Counted from the stretch's first letter, positions 10,691 to 22,675 are shown. The stretch is 64,000 nt of DNA from Spongilla lacustris (GCA_949361645.1 OX442420.1:5625882-5689881), one strand, 5' to 3'. A program made the numbers and translations. The notes: generated from the letters alone by a model not told the origin.

Positions 10691-11175
10691 AGGCTACTTG
10701 CTCATACATGCAAGGCTCATACTGGCTTATGTACCAGGCTCATACTGGCTCACACTAAGGCTACTGGCTCATACTGCATGAAACTAAGGATACTGGCTCA
10801 TGGCTCATACTAAGAATATTTGCTCATACGAAAGTGGGATACTGGTCACGTGTTCATACCAAGGCTACTGGCTCCCACCATAGCAACTGCCTCATACAAA
10901 GGTACTAGCTCATACCCACACACACACACATGCACTCACACACACACACACACACACACACATGCACTCACACACACACATGCACTCACACACACACACA
11001 CACACACACAAAACATATACTCATTGACCGGCACACACACACAAATACGCAAAAACACACACATACACACATACACATTCAAATCGCTTGACAGCTCATG
11101 GCTCATACTAAGAATAATTGCCGATACTAATACTAAGGCTGCTTGCTCATATTGAGACTACTGACTCATAACACC
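10690..11175. repeat. GGCTCATAC-type short repeats and CA microsatellite
   Basis: Irregular repeats of a unit like AAGGCTACTGGCTCATAC (10690-10915 and 11095-11170) flank a CA-rich tract (10918-11070). The same unit recurs once near 23253. Confidence 0.75.
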
Positions 11176-11199
11176 CACACACACAGAAAAACATATTCA

Positions 11200-12866
11200 C
11201 TGGCACGCACATCACCTTCATCCTTTCACACATCACCCTCACCATCCACACATCACCCTCATCCTTCCACACATCACCCTCACACCTTCCACACTTCACC
11301 CTCACCCTCCGCACATCACCCTCACCCTCCACACATCACCCTCACCCTCCACACATCACTCTCACCCTCCACACATTACCCTCACCCTCCACACATCACC
11401 CTCATCCTTCCACACATCACCCTCACCCTCCACACATCACCCTCACCCTCCACACATCACCCTCACCCTTCCACACTTCACCCTCACCCTCCACACATCA
11501 CCCTCACCCTCCACACATCACCCTCATCCTTCCACACATCACCCTCACCCTTCCACACTTCACCCTCACCCTCCACACATAACCCTCACCCTCCACACAT
11601 TACCCTCACCCTCCACACATCACCCTCATCCTTCCACACATCACCCTCACCCTCCACACATCACCCTCACCCTCCACACATCACCCTCACCCTCCACACA
11701 TTACCCTCACCCTCCACACATCACCCTCATCCTTCCACACATCACCCTCACCCTCCACACATCACCCTCACCCTTCCACACTTCACCCTCACCCTCCACA
11801 CATAACCCTCACCCTCCACACATTACCCTCACCCTGTCCACACATCACTCTCATCCTTCCACACATCACCCTTACCCTCCACACATCACCCTCACCCTCC
11901 ACACATCACCCTCACCCTCCACACATCACCCTTACCCTCCACACATCACCCTCACCCTCCACACATCACCCTCACCCTCCACACATCACCCTCACCCTCC
12001 ACACATTACCCTCACCCTCCACACATCACCCTCACCCTCCACACATCACCCTCACCCTCCACACATTACCCTCACCCTCCACACATCACCCTCCCCCTCC
12101 ACACATCACCCTCACCCTACACACATCACCCTCACCCTTCCACACATCATCCTCACCCTCCACACATCACCCTCACCCTCCACACATCACCCTCACCCTT
12201 CCACACATCACCCTCATCCTTCCACACATCACCCTTACCCTCCACACATCACCCTCACCCTCCACACATCACCCTCACCCTCCACACATCACCCTCACCC
12301 TCCACACATCACCCTCACCCTCCACACATCACCCTCACCCTCCACACATCACCCTCACCCTCCACACATTACCCTCACCCTCCACACATCACCCTCACCC
12401 TCCACACATCACCCTCACCCTCCACACATCACCCTCACCCTCCACACATCACCCTCACCCTCCACACATTACCCTCACCCTCCACACATCACCCTCACCC
12501 TCCACACATCACCCTCACCCTCCACACATTACCCTCACCCTCCACACATCACCCTCACCCTACACACATCACCCTCACCCTTCCACACATCATCCTCACC
12601 CTCCACACATCACCCTCACCCTCCACACATCACCCTCACCCTCCACACATCACCCTCACCCTTCCACACATCACCCTCATCCTTCCACCTCCACATATTA
12701 CCCTCCACACATCACCCTACCCCTCTATACATTACCCTCATCCTTCCACACACACCCTCACCCTTCCACACATCACCCTCATCCTTCCACACCTCCCCCT
12801 CCCCATCCACACATCACCCTCCTCTACATATCACCCTCACCCTGTCCACACATCACTCTCATCCTT
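11200..12866. repeat. 20-bp minisatellite, about 80 copies
   Basis: Tandem unit CCCTCACCCTCCACACATCA with variants (TTACCCTCACC, CTTCCACAC). A variant block recurs at a distance of 443 bp (for example CCTAC ending at 12120 and 12563, and CATCAT ending at 12150 and 12593), which shows block duplication inside the array. The long plus-strand frame 11143-11805 is a by-product with a 20-residue period and is not a gene. Confidence 0.95.
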
Positions 12867-13780
12867 CAATATGGTTACTGATGTTATTAATGCACTAGAT
12901 ATGTTTTAAAAATCTTTTTCTACTGAAATGATATTGATACTGGCTTCACCTTATTTAAGAGATGGTGTATTGGCTTTTGGAGCAGCGTATTGAAACTTTC
13001 AGGGTATTTGGGTATTAACCCATACTTTATTACCCTTGTTTGCACATATGACTCCATAAAGCACCAATTAGTATAACTTCTAGGCCTGAAGTAAAACACT
13101 ACAGCTAGAAACGCAAGCAGTTGTAGGTGATTATAACGTCAACCGTTTATTTATACATTACTCATTTCTTTGTAGGCCCTACTGGTATATTATAATAATT
13201 GTATTTCAGCTGGGATGATACCTGAACGAACCTATATAGTAATGTACACCTTTATTTGTGATATGTTACATTTTATGATTTTTAAAATAATAATAATGAG
13301 TATTTCATGACTTTTAGGTGGCTGCATTGAATTTGTAATATACGGATTAAAAAAAGGATTCATAACAGTTGCTATGCATAATCTGGTAGACCATTTGGCA
13401 AGCCTTTTAGTTTCATTAATCATTTGCTTAGGAAAACTGCAGGAGTATCAATGTAATTGAAATACATTTCGCGCTTTAAGGTCCAACAACGCGTGAATTA
13501 GTAGAAATTTAAAATCAATAAAAGCATTAAATCAGAGCCAGAGGACTGCTCCATACACCTTATAAGTTTCGAGACGTGGCTACACTCCCATGTGCTGGTA
13601 ATACATTTGGAAGTGACGGGCATCCATGGTATCTAAGGAGGTTGCTAGGGGAAAATTTTACGCGGCGCGCGCGTACTAAGTTTCCACCGATTCAATGCAA
13701 TAAAACAGCCGTGAGAGTGCACCGATGTTTCCAATCCAGTCACTATACTATCTATGGCTCCTCTATCGAAATCTAATTAC
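12867..13780. other. No gene seen
   Basis: AT-rich spacer between the minisatellite and the CD225-like gene promoter. Confidence 0.4.
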
Positions 13781-13782
13781 CG

Positions 13783-13818
13783 TGACGTCACGTTAGCTCT
13801 CTATATATTCTGATTGGA
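13783..13818 (+). promoter_or_regulatory. Probable promoter: CRE, TATA-like and inverted CCAAT
   Basis: TGACGTCA (13783-13790) is followed by TATATATT (about 13802) and ATTGG (about 13812). The cluster lies about 210 bp before the ATG of the CD225-like gene. Inference from motifs only. Confidence 0.4.
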
Positions 13819-13865
13819 GCGCCAAAGTTCCGGCGCACCAAAACAACTTCCATCGACTTGTTGGC

Positions 13866-13931
13866 CAGACCCTCAGCATGTATTGTATTATACTGTAAGC
13901 TATAATGCTTACGTACGTTTGGGTCTGCCTC
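13866..13931. repeat. Foldback repeat fragment in the presumed 5' UTR
   Basis: CAGACCC ... ATAATGCTTACGTACGTTTGGGTCTG; related to the foldback at 36317-36893, which has ATAATGCTTACGTACGTTAGGGTCTGGG. Confidence 0.6.
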
Positions 13932-14026
13932 ATCAGTGGAGTGAAATTAATTTTGACGTTATCCTCATAACCTATGCATGCATGGACATGCACATAAGTT
14001 ATCAATGATGTATTTCCAAATCTCCC

Positions 14027-15957
14027 ATGCAGCCCTTGGATGAGAATCCGAATGTCAATGACGAGACCAAGCCCATCTTAGGTGCGACAGCAGTGGTTAC
14101 AATTGGTACCAAAACAGATTGCTACCTCATGCTCTCCATTGTGATGACCATCCTCTGGTGTGTCTGTGGAGGCTGGTGGAGCCTGTTGTGCACAATACCA
14201 GCTATAGCCATGGCCATATGCGTAAGCCCTTAAACATGTGCCTGTACATGTATGGTATATTGTTACATGCGGCTATATAATTATAATTGTGTATGATTAT
14301 TTAGTTCTGCAGAAAATTCTTTGAGAGATACCAGCATTTTGACGAACAATGTTGAATCTATACTGAATATAAATGGGAGAGTGTCCAGCAAAATCACCCT
14401 TCTGGTTTTAATTAAAATTTATCACTATAAATTCTACGCTAAACCATGGTTAAACAAAATAGTTACTATCTTCATAATGGTACAACATATTCATTTCAAA
14501 TTTCATACACCTGTTCCCACATCACTGAAATCGTTTTGGGTGCTCTAATTATTTTCCATATGTTCATCATTACAGAGATACAGTTGAGCAAACTATGTGC
14601 ACGTTTTCCTGCTTGATTCGTGCCAATGATACATGTCTAATCACCGCCTCTCCATACACTGCATGAGCAGGACAGAATTTGCCAAAAGGATCGGTGCCAA
14701 TCTAGCTGGAAAGCGAGCATGCACATAGTTTGTTCAACTGTGTCTCTGTAACGGATGTCATAGAAATAAATGAACAGAACACATCAATTGGTATACACAA
14801 TGTAGGACTCCCATGATGTACATCCAGAATTTGATGCGTTTTCCACACTCGTACGTGGAGAAACGGGGAATAATAACCCTTTGGGTTAGCAAACATGGAA
14901 AATAATTAGAGCACCAAAATTGATCTGCACATAGAGAGATGATGTGGAAACAAGTGCTAATTAAAGTGTTATATTAATTGGAAAGATCGCTTTCTGAGTA
15001 CTTACAGAGGCTCCAGCTGCAGCTCAGTGACTTGCCAGAGTAGGGGATAGTTTTTCTTAGGAGATTAGGCATTCCATCTATATTTAAAGTGATAAAGAAA
15101 CGCACATACACTTGTGATGCTATAAAACACCAAACTAACGATATCGCCCAACAAATTTATAATCTCGGCTTACATACGAATGTGATAGATCGCTTAGTTA
15201 TGCCATGCACCATCCCCGGGAAGCCTGCCCAAACGCATTGCCTCTAAACCTAAGAAAAGAACACAGCCTGTAAAACTCCATGAGCTACATGCATGACAAA
15301 GTTGTTGCGATAAAAAATTGGCCCATCAGTACTCGAGCCAGCATGGCAAATAATTATTTTGATAGGAGCAAACAAAGTACAAACTGTAACTATTGTTATA
15401 CCTGTATATTTGTACATCAAAACACACAAAAGCTTAGTGCAGAGGCAAAACGAGGGTGGTGCATGACAAAATCTTATACATACATGTACATTCAATTTCG
15501 GGTTTTCTGTCCATGTAATGTAGTAATGTAGTGAACTCACCTTTCATTCGGCTGGGTCTAGAGCAGAACTCCAAAAGCTCTACAACATTGCTTTCTTTTT
15601 TCCATGAAACCCTATAGAAAAACTAGGTTTTAACCTTCAAGTGCTCTTTAAAAAGGGATTTAGATGTCTATGTATCGTAATTGAAATATCACATAACATT
15701 CATAACAATGAACCTTGAACTGATTGGTGGTATTGCCTCCTCCCATGCAGGCCGCAAACAAAGCAGAAAGTATTAACTCTGCCCAAAGGAAACGCACATT
15801 TGTGTTGGTCCTCAACATACTTTCGGTATTTTTCTACATAGCAGGGGTTGCTATTATCATTGGATCGGTACTCAGCAGTGCATACATGAACTTCAACGTC
15901 AATGCCACCAGCAATGCCACCGAAAATGCCCCCTCTCCATATTCTCTATACTACTAA
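14027..15957 (+). CDS. CD225/dispanin-like two-membrane protein, two exons
   Basis: Exons 14027-14221 and 15751-15957 join in phase 0 (donor GC|GTAAGC, acceptor CTCCCATGCAG|GCC) to give 133 residues. The first exon has a membrane segment rich in C, W and G (LSIVMTILWCVCGGWWSLLC). The second has a basic linker (INSAQRKRT) and a second membrane segment (VLVLNILSVFFYIAGVAIII). A hydrophobic hairpin, basic inner loop and this length fit the CD225 (IFITM/dispanin) family, whose vertebrate members act in membranes and antiviral restriction; that role is not implied here. The Asn- and Ser-rich tail ends in SPYSLYY. CCATGCAG at 14025-14032 could also be a splice acceptor, so an upstream exon is possible. 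A partial copy lies at 16729-16870. Confidence 0.65.
14310..14960. repeat. Intronic inverted-repeat MITE remnants
   Basis: Sequence around 14532-14600 (GGTGCTCTAATTATTTTCCA, then GAGCAAACTATGTGCAC) is repeated in inverted form at about 14720-14755 and 14893-14922. The block 14380-14545 (starting GTGTCCAGCAAAATC) matches the inverse of 22918-23140, so it is a dispersed repeat family sitting in the CD225-like intron. Confidence 0.65.
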
Positions 15958-16252
15958 TGCTGAGCTAACACCAACTGCAACTTTTACTTTCACTAGACGA
16001 GATATAAAATTTAATTAAAATAAATTTTGGTGATGAATAGGATTTGTATAAAGCAATTGAGTAAAAAATAAGGAAACAAGGAATTACGGATATTATGCAT
16101 TTATTAAATTATAAATATTAATATTACAGACCTACTGTAACATTATTTAGCAAATCTGCCGGCCTGAAGTTCTGTGTTAAATGTACATGTGTATGTATCT
16201 CAATCACAGCTATCTTTAATTACAGGATTCAAAGCTTGACTGAAGGTAGTAC

Positions 16253-16710
16253 TAGGGTGTGTAACCTATACCCTGGATAATGAAAATCGATTTTTCCGAA
16301 TATATATAAAACACTAATCGATTTTTCAGGTTTCTCTGGATCTAAAAATCGATTTTTCCAAATATTTGAAAAAAGAAAATCGATTTTTCCGAATAGGTTT
16401 TGACAATTTGCCAGCCGAATACCTAGGTTTTCAGGTTTTCTGCTCACTGAGCCACCTAAATGTACACATCACACTAGAGACCCTCCTACAGCTACCCACA
16501 TCACACCCGTGCCCTCATGAGGCACACAACCATAGCTTCCCCCATCACACCAGATGCCCTCAGCACACAACAACAGCTACCTCCATCACACCAGATACCC
16601 TCAGCACACAAACACACTTATTACCCCCATCAAATCAGATGCCCTCATGAGGCACACAACCATAGCTTCCCCCACCACACCAGATGCCCTCAGCACAAAA
16701 CCATGCACAG
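16253..16710 (-). mobile_element. Truncated copy of the TAGGGTGTGTAACC hAT-like element
   Basis: Begins with the terminal repeat TAGGGTGTGTAACC, has the AAATCGATTTTTCC repeats and the internal ~37-bp tandem units (CATCACACCAGATGCCCTCAGC). It is opposite in orientation to the complete copy at 47794-49095. Its other end is missing, and the sequence runs directly into the duplicated CD225-like 3' exon. Confidence 0.8.
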
Positions 16711-16728
16711 CTACCTCAAACACTCCAT

Positions 16729-16870
16729 CTCAGCTATTATCATCGGATCGATAGTCGGCACGCGTAGTGCATACAGCAATGCCACCGGCAATTCCTCCTC
16801 TCCATATTTTTCATACGTGTACTACTAGTGCAGAGCTAGCACCAACTGCAACTTTAATTTTAGTTTAATT
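16729..16870 (+). pseudogene. Partial duplicate of the CD225-like last exon
   Basis: GCTATTATCATCGGATCG, the AATGCCACC and TCCTCTCCATA segments, a TACTACTAG stop and the following GCACCAACTGCAACTTT all match the end and 3' UTR of the intact gene (15850-15990) with a few changes and one small deletion. The upstream half, including the first membrane segment, is absent. Probably a non-functional duplicate. Confidence 0.8.
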
Positions 16871-17640
16871 TATAGTAGTCTACTACACTGCTCCTATTTG
16901 TACAGCTATTCCTCTGCTTATTTTAGTACGGTTCAATTAATTTAACTGAGTGCCGCTTCAAGTTTATATTGGGTGGTTCAAATGTCAAACCAAAAAGTAC
17001 ATTTTGAAAAGTAAACAATCAGCTGTTGGTTATAACGTAAAACCGAGTTTGTGCAGTGCAGACGTCAAACCAAAGTTTTGGCGTAACATATCAACCAACT
17101 AAATTGCAGTGAAAATATACTGAGCACAGTCTTGGTCTTTTGTCGGTATCGTCTATATCGCGCGATATACATGTATCACGATATGAGTAAAATATCCTAT
17201 ATCGCTAAATATCATCATTATTTGTCAATAATCACTAGTTGAGGCTGCAGCGCTGCGTTGTTGTGGCGGTGACACAAGAAACAATACATAGAGCGCGCGG
17301 TGAATTCTATTTCCCTTATGGTGCCAACGCTATCGTAGCGAGCCTCGGTTGCATCTTTACACAGGTACGGCATGAGTTGTACATCATAATACATGCATGC
17401 ATGAGGAATGATGCATGGAGTCACTATACTGGCCAGAAAGGCTGGGTAAGTGCATTTGTAGTAGCTCGAATCAAGTTTTGAATTTAGAGAGCTAGGATTT
17501 TAAAATATCCTCTGTAAAATTGTTGAAAATTAAAAATATCTGCATCAGTTGCATGTGATTTTACTGTTCAATCATGTAATGATTCCAAACCGATTTCACG
17601 GTGAATGCATGCTATGTTGTTCGTGTTGTCATTTTGCCGC
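16871..17640. other. No gene seen; fragment of the ATATCGCG hAT element
   Basis: Non-coding. Between about 17145 and 17225 there are ATCGCGCGATAT and ATATCGCTAAATATC motifs, like the inner repeats of the hAT element at 35142-35866. Confidence 0.5.
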
Positions 17641-17825
17641 TAGGAGAAGGAAGAGGAGAGTGGAGGGGAGGAGGGGATGGAGAAATGAAGGGAGAGAGGA
17701 GGGGAAGTTAGGAAGAAGTGAAAGAGGGAGGAGAGAGAGGAGGGGAACTTCAAAGTGAAGGTGAAGAGAGGATGGGGAGGGGAGAAATGACGATGAGACA
17801 TGCAGGAGGGAAGAGTAGAAGAGTA
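17638..17825. repeat. Polypurine tract
   Basis: About 180 bases almost wholly A and G on the plus strand (GGAGAGAGGAGGGGAAG type). Long frames on either strand here are compositional. Confidence 0.8.
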
Positions 17826-18299
17826 GCCTCCCACTGATTGAAAATAAATAAATAAAAGACTCGTGTTTAATGGTAGTATCTCCAAAATATGGGACAGTGC
17901 ACTCCTACGAAAACAGTTACTAATTTACCTGCAAGTGTTCTCGGTTACACGTTTAAATATGGGCCATTTTTTATTTTGTGTATTATAGCATGCAGAAAAA
18001 GAGATTGTGAAGATGACCATGCAAGAATGGCCCAAAGGAAGGAGCTTGCATGGGCGGGAGTGCATGCATTCTCGATCCCAGCTGTAGAGACATATGGAGA
18101 AAATGCAACAGTATAGGTTCATGCATGCAGCCTCCACTGAAGCCGGTTTCACGAAATAGATTATCCCCCGTAATAAATTATCCCCCGGATAATCTATTCC
18201 GGAATGATTTATCCCCCGGAGAAGTTATTCCGGAATAGTTTATCCCCCGGAGAAATTATTCCGGAATAGTTTATCCCCCTTCGGAATAGATTATACCCC

Positions 18300-18465
18300 C
18301 CCTCCCCGTTCCCTCTTCTTCCTCTCCCCTCTCCCCCATGCCCCACCCCCCACCTCTTATTCTCTCTCCCTCCCTCTATCTTTCTCACTCTCCGGATCTC
18401 TTTCCTCTCTCTCTTCCTTTGTCTCTCTTCTTTCCTCATCTCTCTCTCTCCCTTCACCTCTCGTC

Positions 18466-18561
<96 letters not shown>
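18300..18561. repeat. CT microsatellite running into the gap
   Basis: Pyrimidine-rich sequence becomes a pure CT repeat from about 18470 to 18561, where the assembly breaks. Confidence 0.95.
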
Positions 18562-18761
18562 NNNNNNNNNNNNNNNNNNNNNNNNNNNNNNNNNNNNNNN
18601 NNNNNNNNNNNNNNNNNNNNNNNNNNNNNNNNNNNNNNNNNNNNNNNNNNNNNNNNNNNNNNNNNNNNNNNNNNNNNNNNNNNNNNNNNNNNNNNNNNNN
18701 NNNNNNNNNNNNNNNNNNNNNNNNNNNNNNNNNNNNNNNNNNNNNNNNNNNNNNNNNNNNN
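18562..18761. other. Assembly gap of 200 N
   Basis: Exactly 200 undetermined bases directly after the CT repeat; a round number suggests an estimated gap size. Confidence 0.98.
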
Positions 18762-19540
18762 CATCGTACTTCGCTCCATGTGTGAGTTAAAGTTCTCCAC
18801 ATAATTTTTTTTTATCTGCTGCTGATGTGCATGTGATAATAAAGGGCTTCTTGCATGATATTATTCAAGGTTCAATAATAATCCAAGCTTTCAGTTCAAA
18901 AGGTTGTCCACATAATATAATACTGCTTCTTCATAATTCATTTCTTTGCTCTTGGAAATAATTGAAATCATTAGCTATAAGTGACAGAAACATTAAATGA
19001 AAAATATTATGTATAATTAACATCTGAATAGATTACCTCTGGGTACAGAACATCTATAGGCAAGGATGTTTGCTCTGTTGCCTCCATATCCCTAATCAAT
19101 GGCAATTCCATATAAAAAGTGCTGAACTACATCAACATTCATGAAAAATTTAACATTTTCAAATGATAAATGCATAACTACAGCATACCACTTTTAGTTA
19201 ATGATGGGCCACTTTCTAAAGAGAGACTTAAGCTCAGTAGGATTCATTGAGCTAAACACTTCATCACACTTTCCTTGAATGTAAACATAAAAGAAGCCTG
19301 ACTTCACAAGGTTTTTGCAAATCAGCCGCAGATGTTCTTAACAAGTAATGTGCATGTTAATAACAGCACATATACACATTCTAACCTCATAATCATGGCA
19401 AGATTGTACAAGATCTTCAAAGGACAAGTGCTGATCCCTGGTGATGTTCAGCTGATCAATATGTAATGTATATTACAATTTTTAACATTTACCTGTCTAC
19501 GAATGCTGGAAGTGGTTTCTTCCAAAGCTTTTAATAGTAA
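18762..19540 (-). other. Mostly non-coding; possible small exons
   Basis: On the minus strand an open stretch of about 42 codons (about 19330 down to 19198) carries KSGFFYVYIQGKCDEVFSSM and ends at TAA after RKWPIIN. Another short stretch near 19460-19387 has a donor-like GAG|GTTAG. They could be exons of a gene that includes the integrase-like exons just upstream, but the splice joins are not convincing. Confidence 0.2.
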
Positions 19541-19975
19541 CGTTCAGCCACCTTCTCTTGCCTACATACAAGCATGTATGAAGTGAAGAAACACATCAGA
19601 AAGGAATTACCAGCGATTGCTTCAAATTAAAAGAAAGGCAAAGTAGTGAATTCCTATGCTGCTATACAACTGAGAGCATAGATAAATCAAATAACAATCT
19701 TTAATAGGATCTATCTCATGATTTTACATACTAGTAGAAGGAAAACCAATTCACAACGTATAATACAACGTACGTTTTATGAACTCCAAAGTGACCGCCT
19801 GCTGGATCTTTGTGAACGGTGTCAAGCAGTCTAACCTCGTCAACTCGATACCTTTCTTCCTCCTATACAGACGTCAGCCCTTTCTTCCGCCTTTTTGTCT
19901 TGAAAAGCAAGCCATCTTCGGTTATGAAACCCTCACATTTCTGTCGATAAGCCCTTTTAGCATCTTTGACATCTT
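19540..19975 (-). pseudogene. Integrase zinc-finger-like exons (H2C2 type)
   Basis: At about 19860-19790 the minus strand encodes DTVHKDPAGGHFGVHKT, the H-x-H half of the zinc-binding domain of gypsy-type integrases and of host GIN1-like proteins. About 230 bp downstream, after a possible intron, REKVAERYY is followed by an in-frame TAA where Trp would be usual. This resembles the next conserved block (..AERYYW). The pieces are degraded or spliced. Alternative: remnant of an ordinary gypsy element. Confidence 0.45.
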
Positions 19976-20287
19976 TTGACTACAACAATAATGGGCATCC
20001 CGAGGCCAATTGCGCTGCTCACTGTCTTTGCTCTCATGCAAGGAAACGAACAATTTCGTCGTATTCTTTTACATCCATCCTTTATAATGGACACAATTAT
20101 GAAGGGGGTTAATCTATTCCAAGGGATGGTAAACTACTCCGGAATAATTTATCCTAGGGCTAGGGGGATAATCTATTCCAGAATAGATTATCCGGGGGAT
20201 GAATTTATTGGGGGATAATCTATTCCGTGACACCGGCCGGAGTGAAGCAGGATATGTATAGCAAACTAATATATACAGGTATCTGGT

Positions 20288-20350
20288 CACCTGCATGGAT
20301 TACTTCTCCAAATGGCCAGAAGCTTGTGCACGGGCTACCATCAAAGAGTG
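20288..20350 (+). pseudogene. Integrase-core fragment
   Basis: The plus strand encodes LVTCMDYFSKWPEA, the segment around the first catalytic Asp of the integrase core (usually VxDYFSKWPEA). The similarity ends soon after. It lies just outside the inverted-repeat element and opposite in strand to the zinc-finger fragment. Confidence 0.5.
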
Positions 20351-20817
20351 CAGATTGAGTAGCACATTTTCTTCACACACTGATAAAGTGATTTGGACGT
20401 TTTCAAGTGTGCATGCATACATGTATCTGATCTGGGTAGTGGCTTTTGTGAAAAATGTACCACTCTTGACCTACTGGTTAACTGCCAGCAAAATCACTTC
20501 TATCAAGCTTGTTGTAACAATGGATTAAATACTCTTCTTCATCATATTTGTGAAAAAGCTATATACCTCACAGGGCGTGGATTGAAAGGTTATTTGTTTG
20601 GAAAGAAATGGTCGCTGTTTGAATTGATGGACACATAATTGTTTAATGATTGCTCCGTATGCCAGTCGTTCTTTGTATATTCACACCTATACATGTACAT
20701 GCTGTGGGCAACATGATGCAGTGTTTAGTATTTGCTTAGAAACTGTTTATACAAGATCAGAGTGCACATGTGCATATGGCGCTGAGTGCCGTATGCATGC
20801 ATCGCCTGTGTCGGGGA

Positions 20818-20990
20818 GGGGGGGGGGGGGGGGGGGGGGGGGGGACAGGTAATCCCAAAGCGGACCGATAATCCTAGGAAAGATTGTCCGTAGAGGGACA
20901 GCGTATCCTAGGATAGGGGACACTGTATCCTAGGATACATTGTCCGGCCAGACAGCCTATACGGCGGACACAGTATCGATCCCATTACAA
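20818..20990. repeat. Poly-G tract followed by a cluster of short palindromes
   Basis: A 27-base G run (20818-20844) leads into repeats built from TATCCTAGGATA and GGGACA/TTGTCCG modules, some of them self-complementary (for example GTATCCTAGGATAC). No coding potential. Confidence 0.7.
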
Positions 20991-21114
20991 CTGCATGGAA
21001 CCTGGCACCACATTCCTCAGCTAGCACCACATTCCACACAAATTATCGCAAAAACATGTCGTGCGGCTCGGATCGCAATGAATATCATTTATTGATATAA
21101 TTACGATGCGATGG

Positions 21115-22675
21115 TCCAGTAATCCCTCTTCTATCCTTAACCAAATAAGCGATATTCTAGTAATCCTGCACCGCAATAGCATCTCCAGAGGTATGTGTCA
21201 CATGTGTCATAGTCTTGACCCACCCCATCTGAAGACCGTGGCTAGGTCCCACCTGTGAGAGTGAAAAGTGTAACCTTGTGACCAAACTAAGCGATGCTCT
21301 GGGAATTCTGCACCACAGTAGCATTACCTGAGGTCTGTGTCACACATCTGTGCATGTGCCATGGTTGTGACCCACCCCCTCTGAGGACCGTGGCTAGGTC
21401 CCACCTGTGAGAGTGACAAGTGTAACCTTGTGAGCAAACTAAGCGATGTTCTGGGAATTCTGCACCACAGTAGATTACCTGAGGTCTGTGTCACACATCT
21501 GTGCATGTGCCATGGTTGTGACCCACCCCCTTTGAGGACCGTGGCTAGGTCCCACCCGTGAGAGTGACAAGTGTAGCCTTGTGACCAAACTAAGCGATGT
21601 TCTGGGAATTCTGCACCACAGTAGCATTACCTGAGGTCTGTGTCACACATCTGTGCATGTGCCATGGTTGTGACCCACCCCCTCTGAGGACCGTGGCTAG
21701 GTCCCACCTGTGAGAGTGACAAGTGTAACCTTGTGATCAAACTAAGTGATTTTTTTGGGAATTCTGCACCATAGAAGCATTACCTGAGGTCTGTGTCACA
21801 CATCTGTGCATGTGTAACGGTCTTGACCCACCCCCTCTGAGGACCGTGGATAGGTCCCACCTGTGAGAGTGATGAGTGTAATCTTGTGAGCAAACGAAGC
21901 AATGTTCTCGGAATTCTGCACCACAGTAGTATTACCTGAGGTCTGTGTCACACATTTGTGCATGTACCATGGTTGTGACCCACCCCCTCTGAGGACCATG
22001 GCTATGTCACACCTGTAAGAGTGACAGGGTGACCAAACTAAGCAATGTTCTGGGTATCCTGCACCACAATGGCATCTCTTGAGGTCTGTGTCACATATTT
22101 GTGCATGTGTCATGGTCACAACCCACCCCATCTGAGGACCATGGCTATGTCGCACCTGTGAGAGTCACATAGTGCAACTTTGTGGCCAAACTAAGCGATG
22201 TTCTGGGAATCCTGCACCACAGTATCATTTCCTCAGGTCTGTTTCACACATCTGTGCATGTGTCATGGTCACGACCCACCCCCTCTGAGGACCGTGGCTA
22301 GGTCCCACCTGTGAGAGTGACAATTGTAACCTTGTGAGCAAACTAAGCGATGTTCTGGGAATTCTGCACCACAGTTGCATTACCTGAGGTCTGTGTCACA
22401 CGTCTGTGCATGTACCATGGTTCTGACCCACCCCTTCTGAGGACCGTGGCTAGGTCCCACCTGTGAGAGTGACAAGTGTAACCTTGTGAGCAAACTAAGC
22501 AATGTTCTTGGAATTCTGCACCACAATAGCATCTACTGAGGTCTGTATCACACATCTGTGCATGTGTCATGGTTGAGACCCACCCCCTCTGAGGACCGTG
22601 GCTATGTCACACCTGTGAAAGTTACAGGGTGACCAAACTAAGTGATGTTCTAGTAATCCAGCACCACAATAGCTT
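21115..22675. repeat. Satellite, unit about 152 bp, about 10 copies
   Basis: Landmarks such as GTTCTGGGAATTCTGCACCA recur at about 21297, 21450, 21601, 21750, 21905, 22049, 22200, 22352, 22505 and 22648. Each unit carries GACCCACCCCCTCTGAGGAC and CACCTGTGAGAGTGAC. Outer units are more diverged. Short minus-strand frames in it are by-products. Confidence 0.9.

Larger units (their letters stand above)
18135..20244. mobile_element. Inverted-repeat-bounded element, interrupted by an assembly gap
   Basis: The left end CACTGAAGCCGGTTTCACG, then AAATAGATTATCCCCC, is matched in inverse at the right end (reading back from 20244: CACTCCGGCCGGTGTCACG, then GAATAGATTATCCCCC). Subterminal copies of TTATCCCCCGG and TTCCGGAATA fill about 150 bp on the left and 120 bp on the right. 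The span is about 2.1 kb including the run of N. No clear target duplication was found. Minus-strand fragments resembling a retroviral-type integrase zinc-binding domain lie inside (19540-19975). A DNA transposon is the best guess. Confidence 0.55.

Noticed and set aside
10918..11070. Regular repeats as a possible CRISPR array (also other tandem arrays)
   Set aside because: No constant repeat with unique spacers; these are microsatellites or minisatellites in animal DNA.
11143..11805. 220-codon HPHPPHITLTLHT-repeat frame
   Set aside because: Minisatellite with a 20-bp unit; the frame repeats every 60 bp simply because of the period.
13814..14008. Upstream first exon of the CD225-like gene from TTG at 13814
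   Set aside because: No ATG, overlaps a foldback repeat, and its frame does not join the next exon sensibly.
18209..18802. 197-, 150- and 147-codon RE- or SL-repeat frames
   Set aside because: CT microsatellite translated through a run of N.
21324..22570. Several 60-119-codon minus-strand frames
   Set aside because: They lie within the 152-bp satellite and repeat with it.
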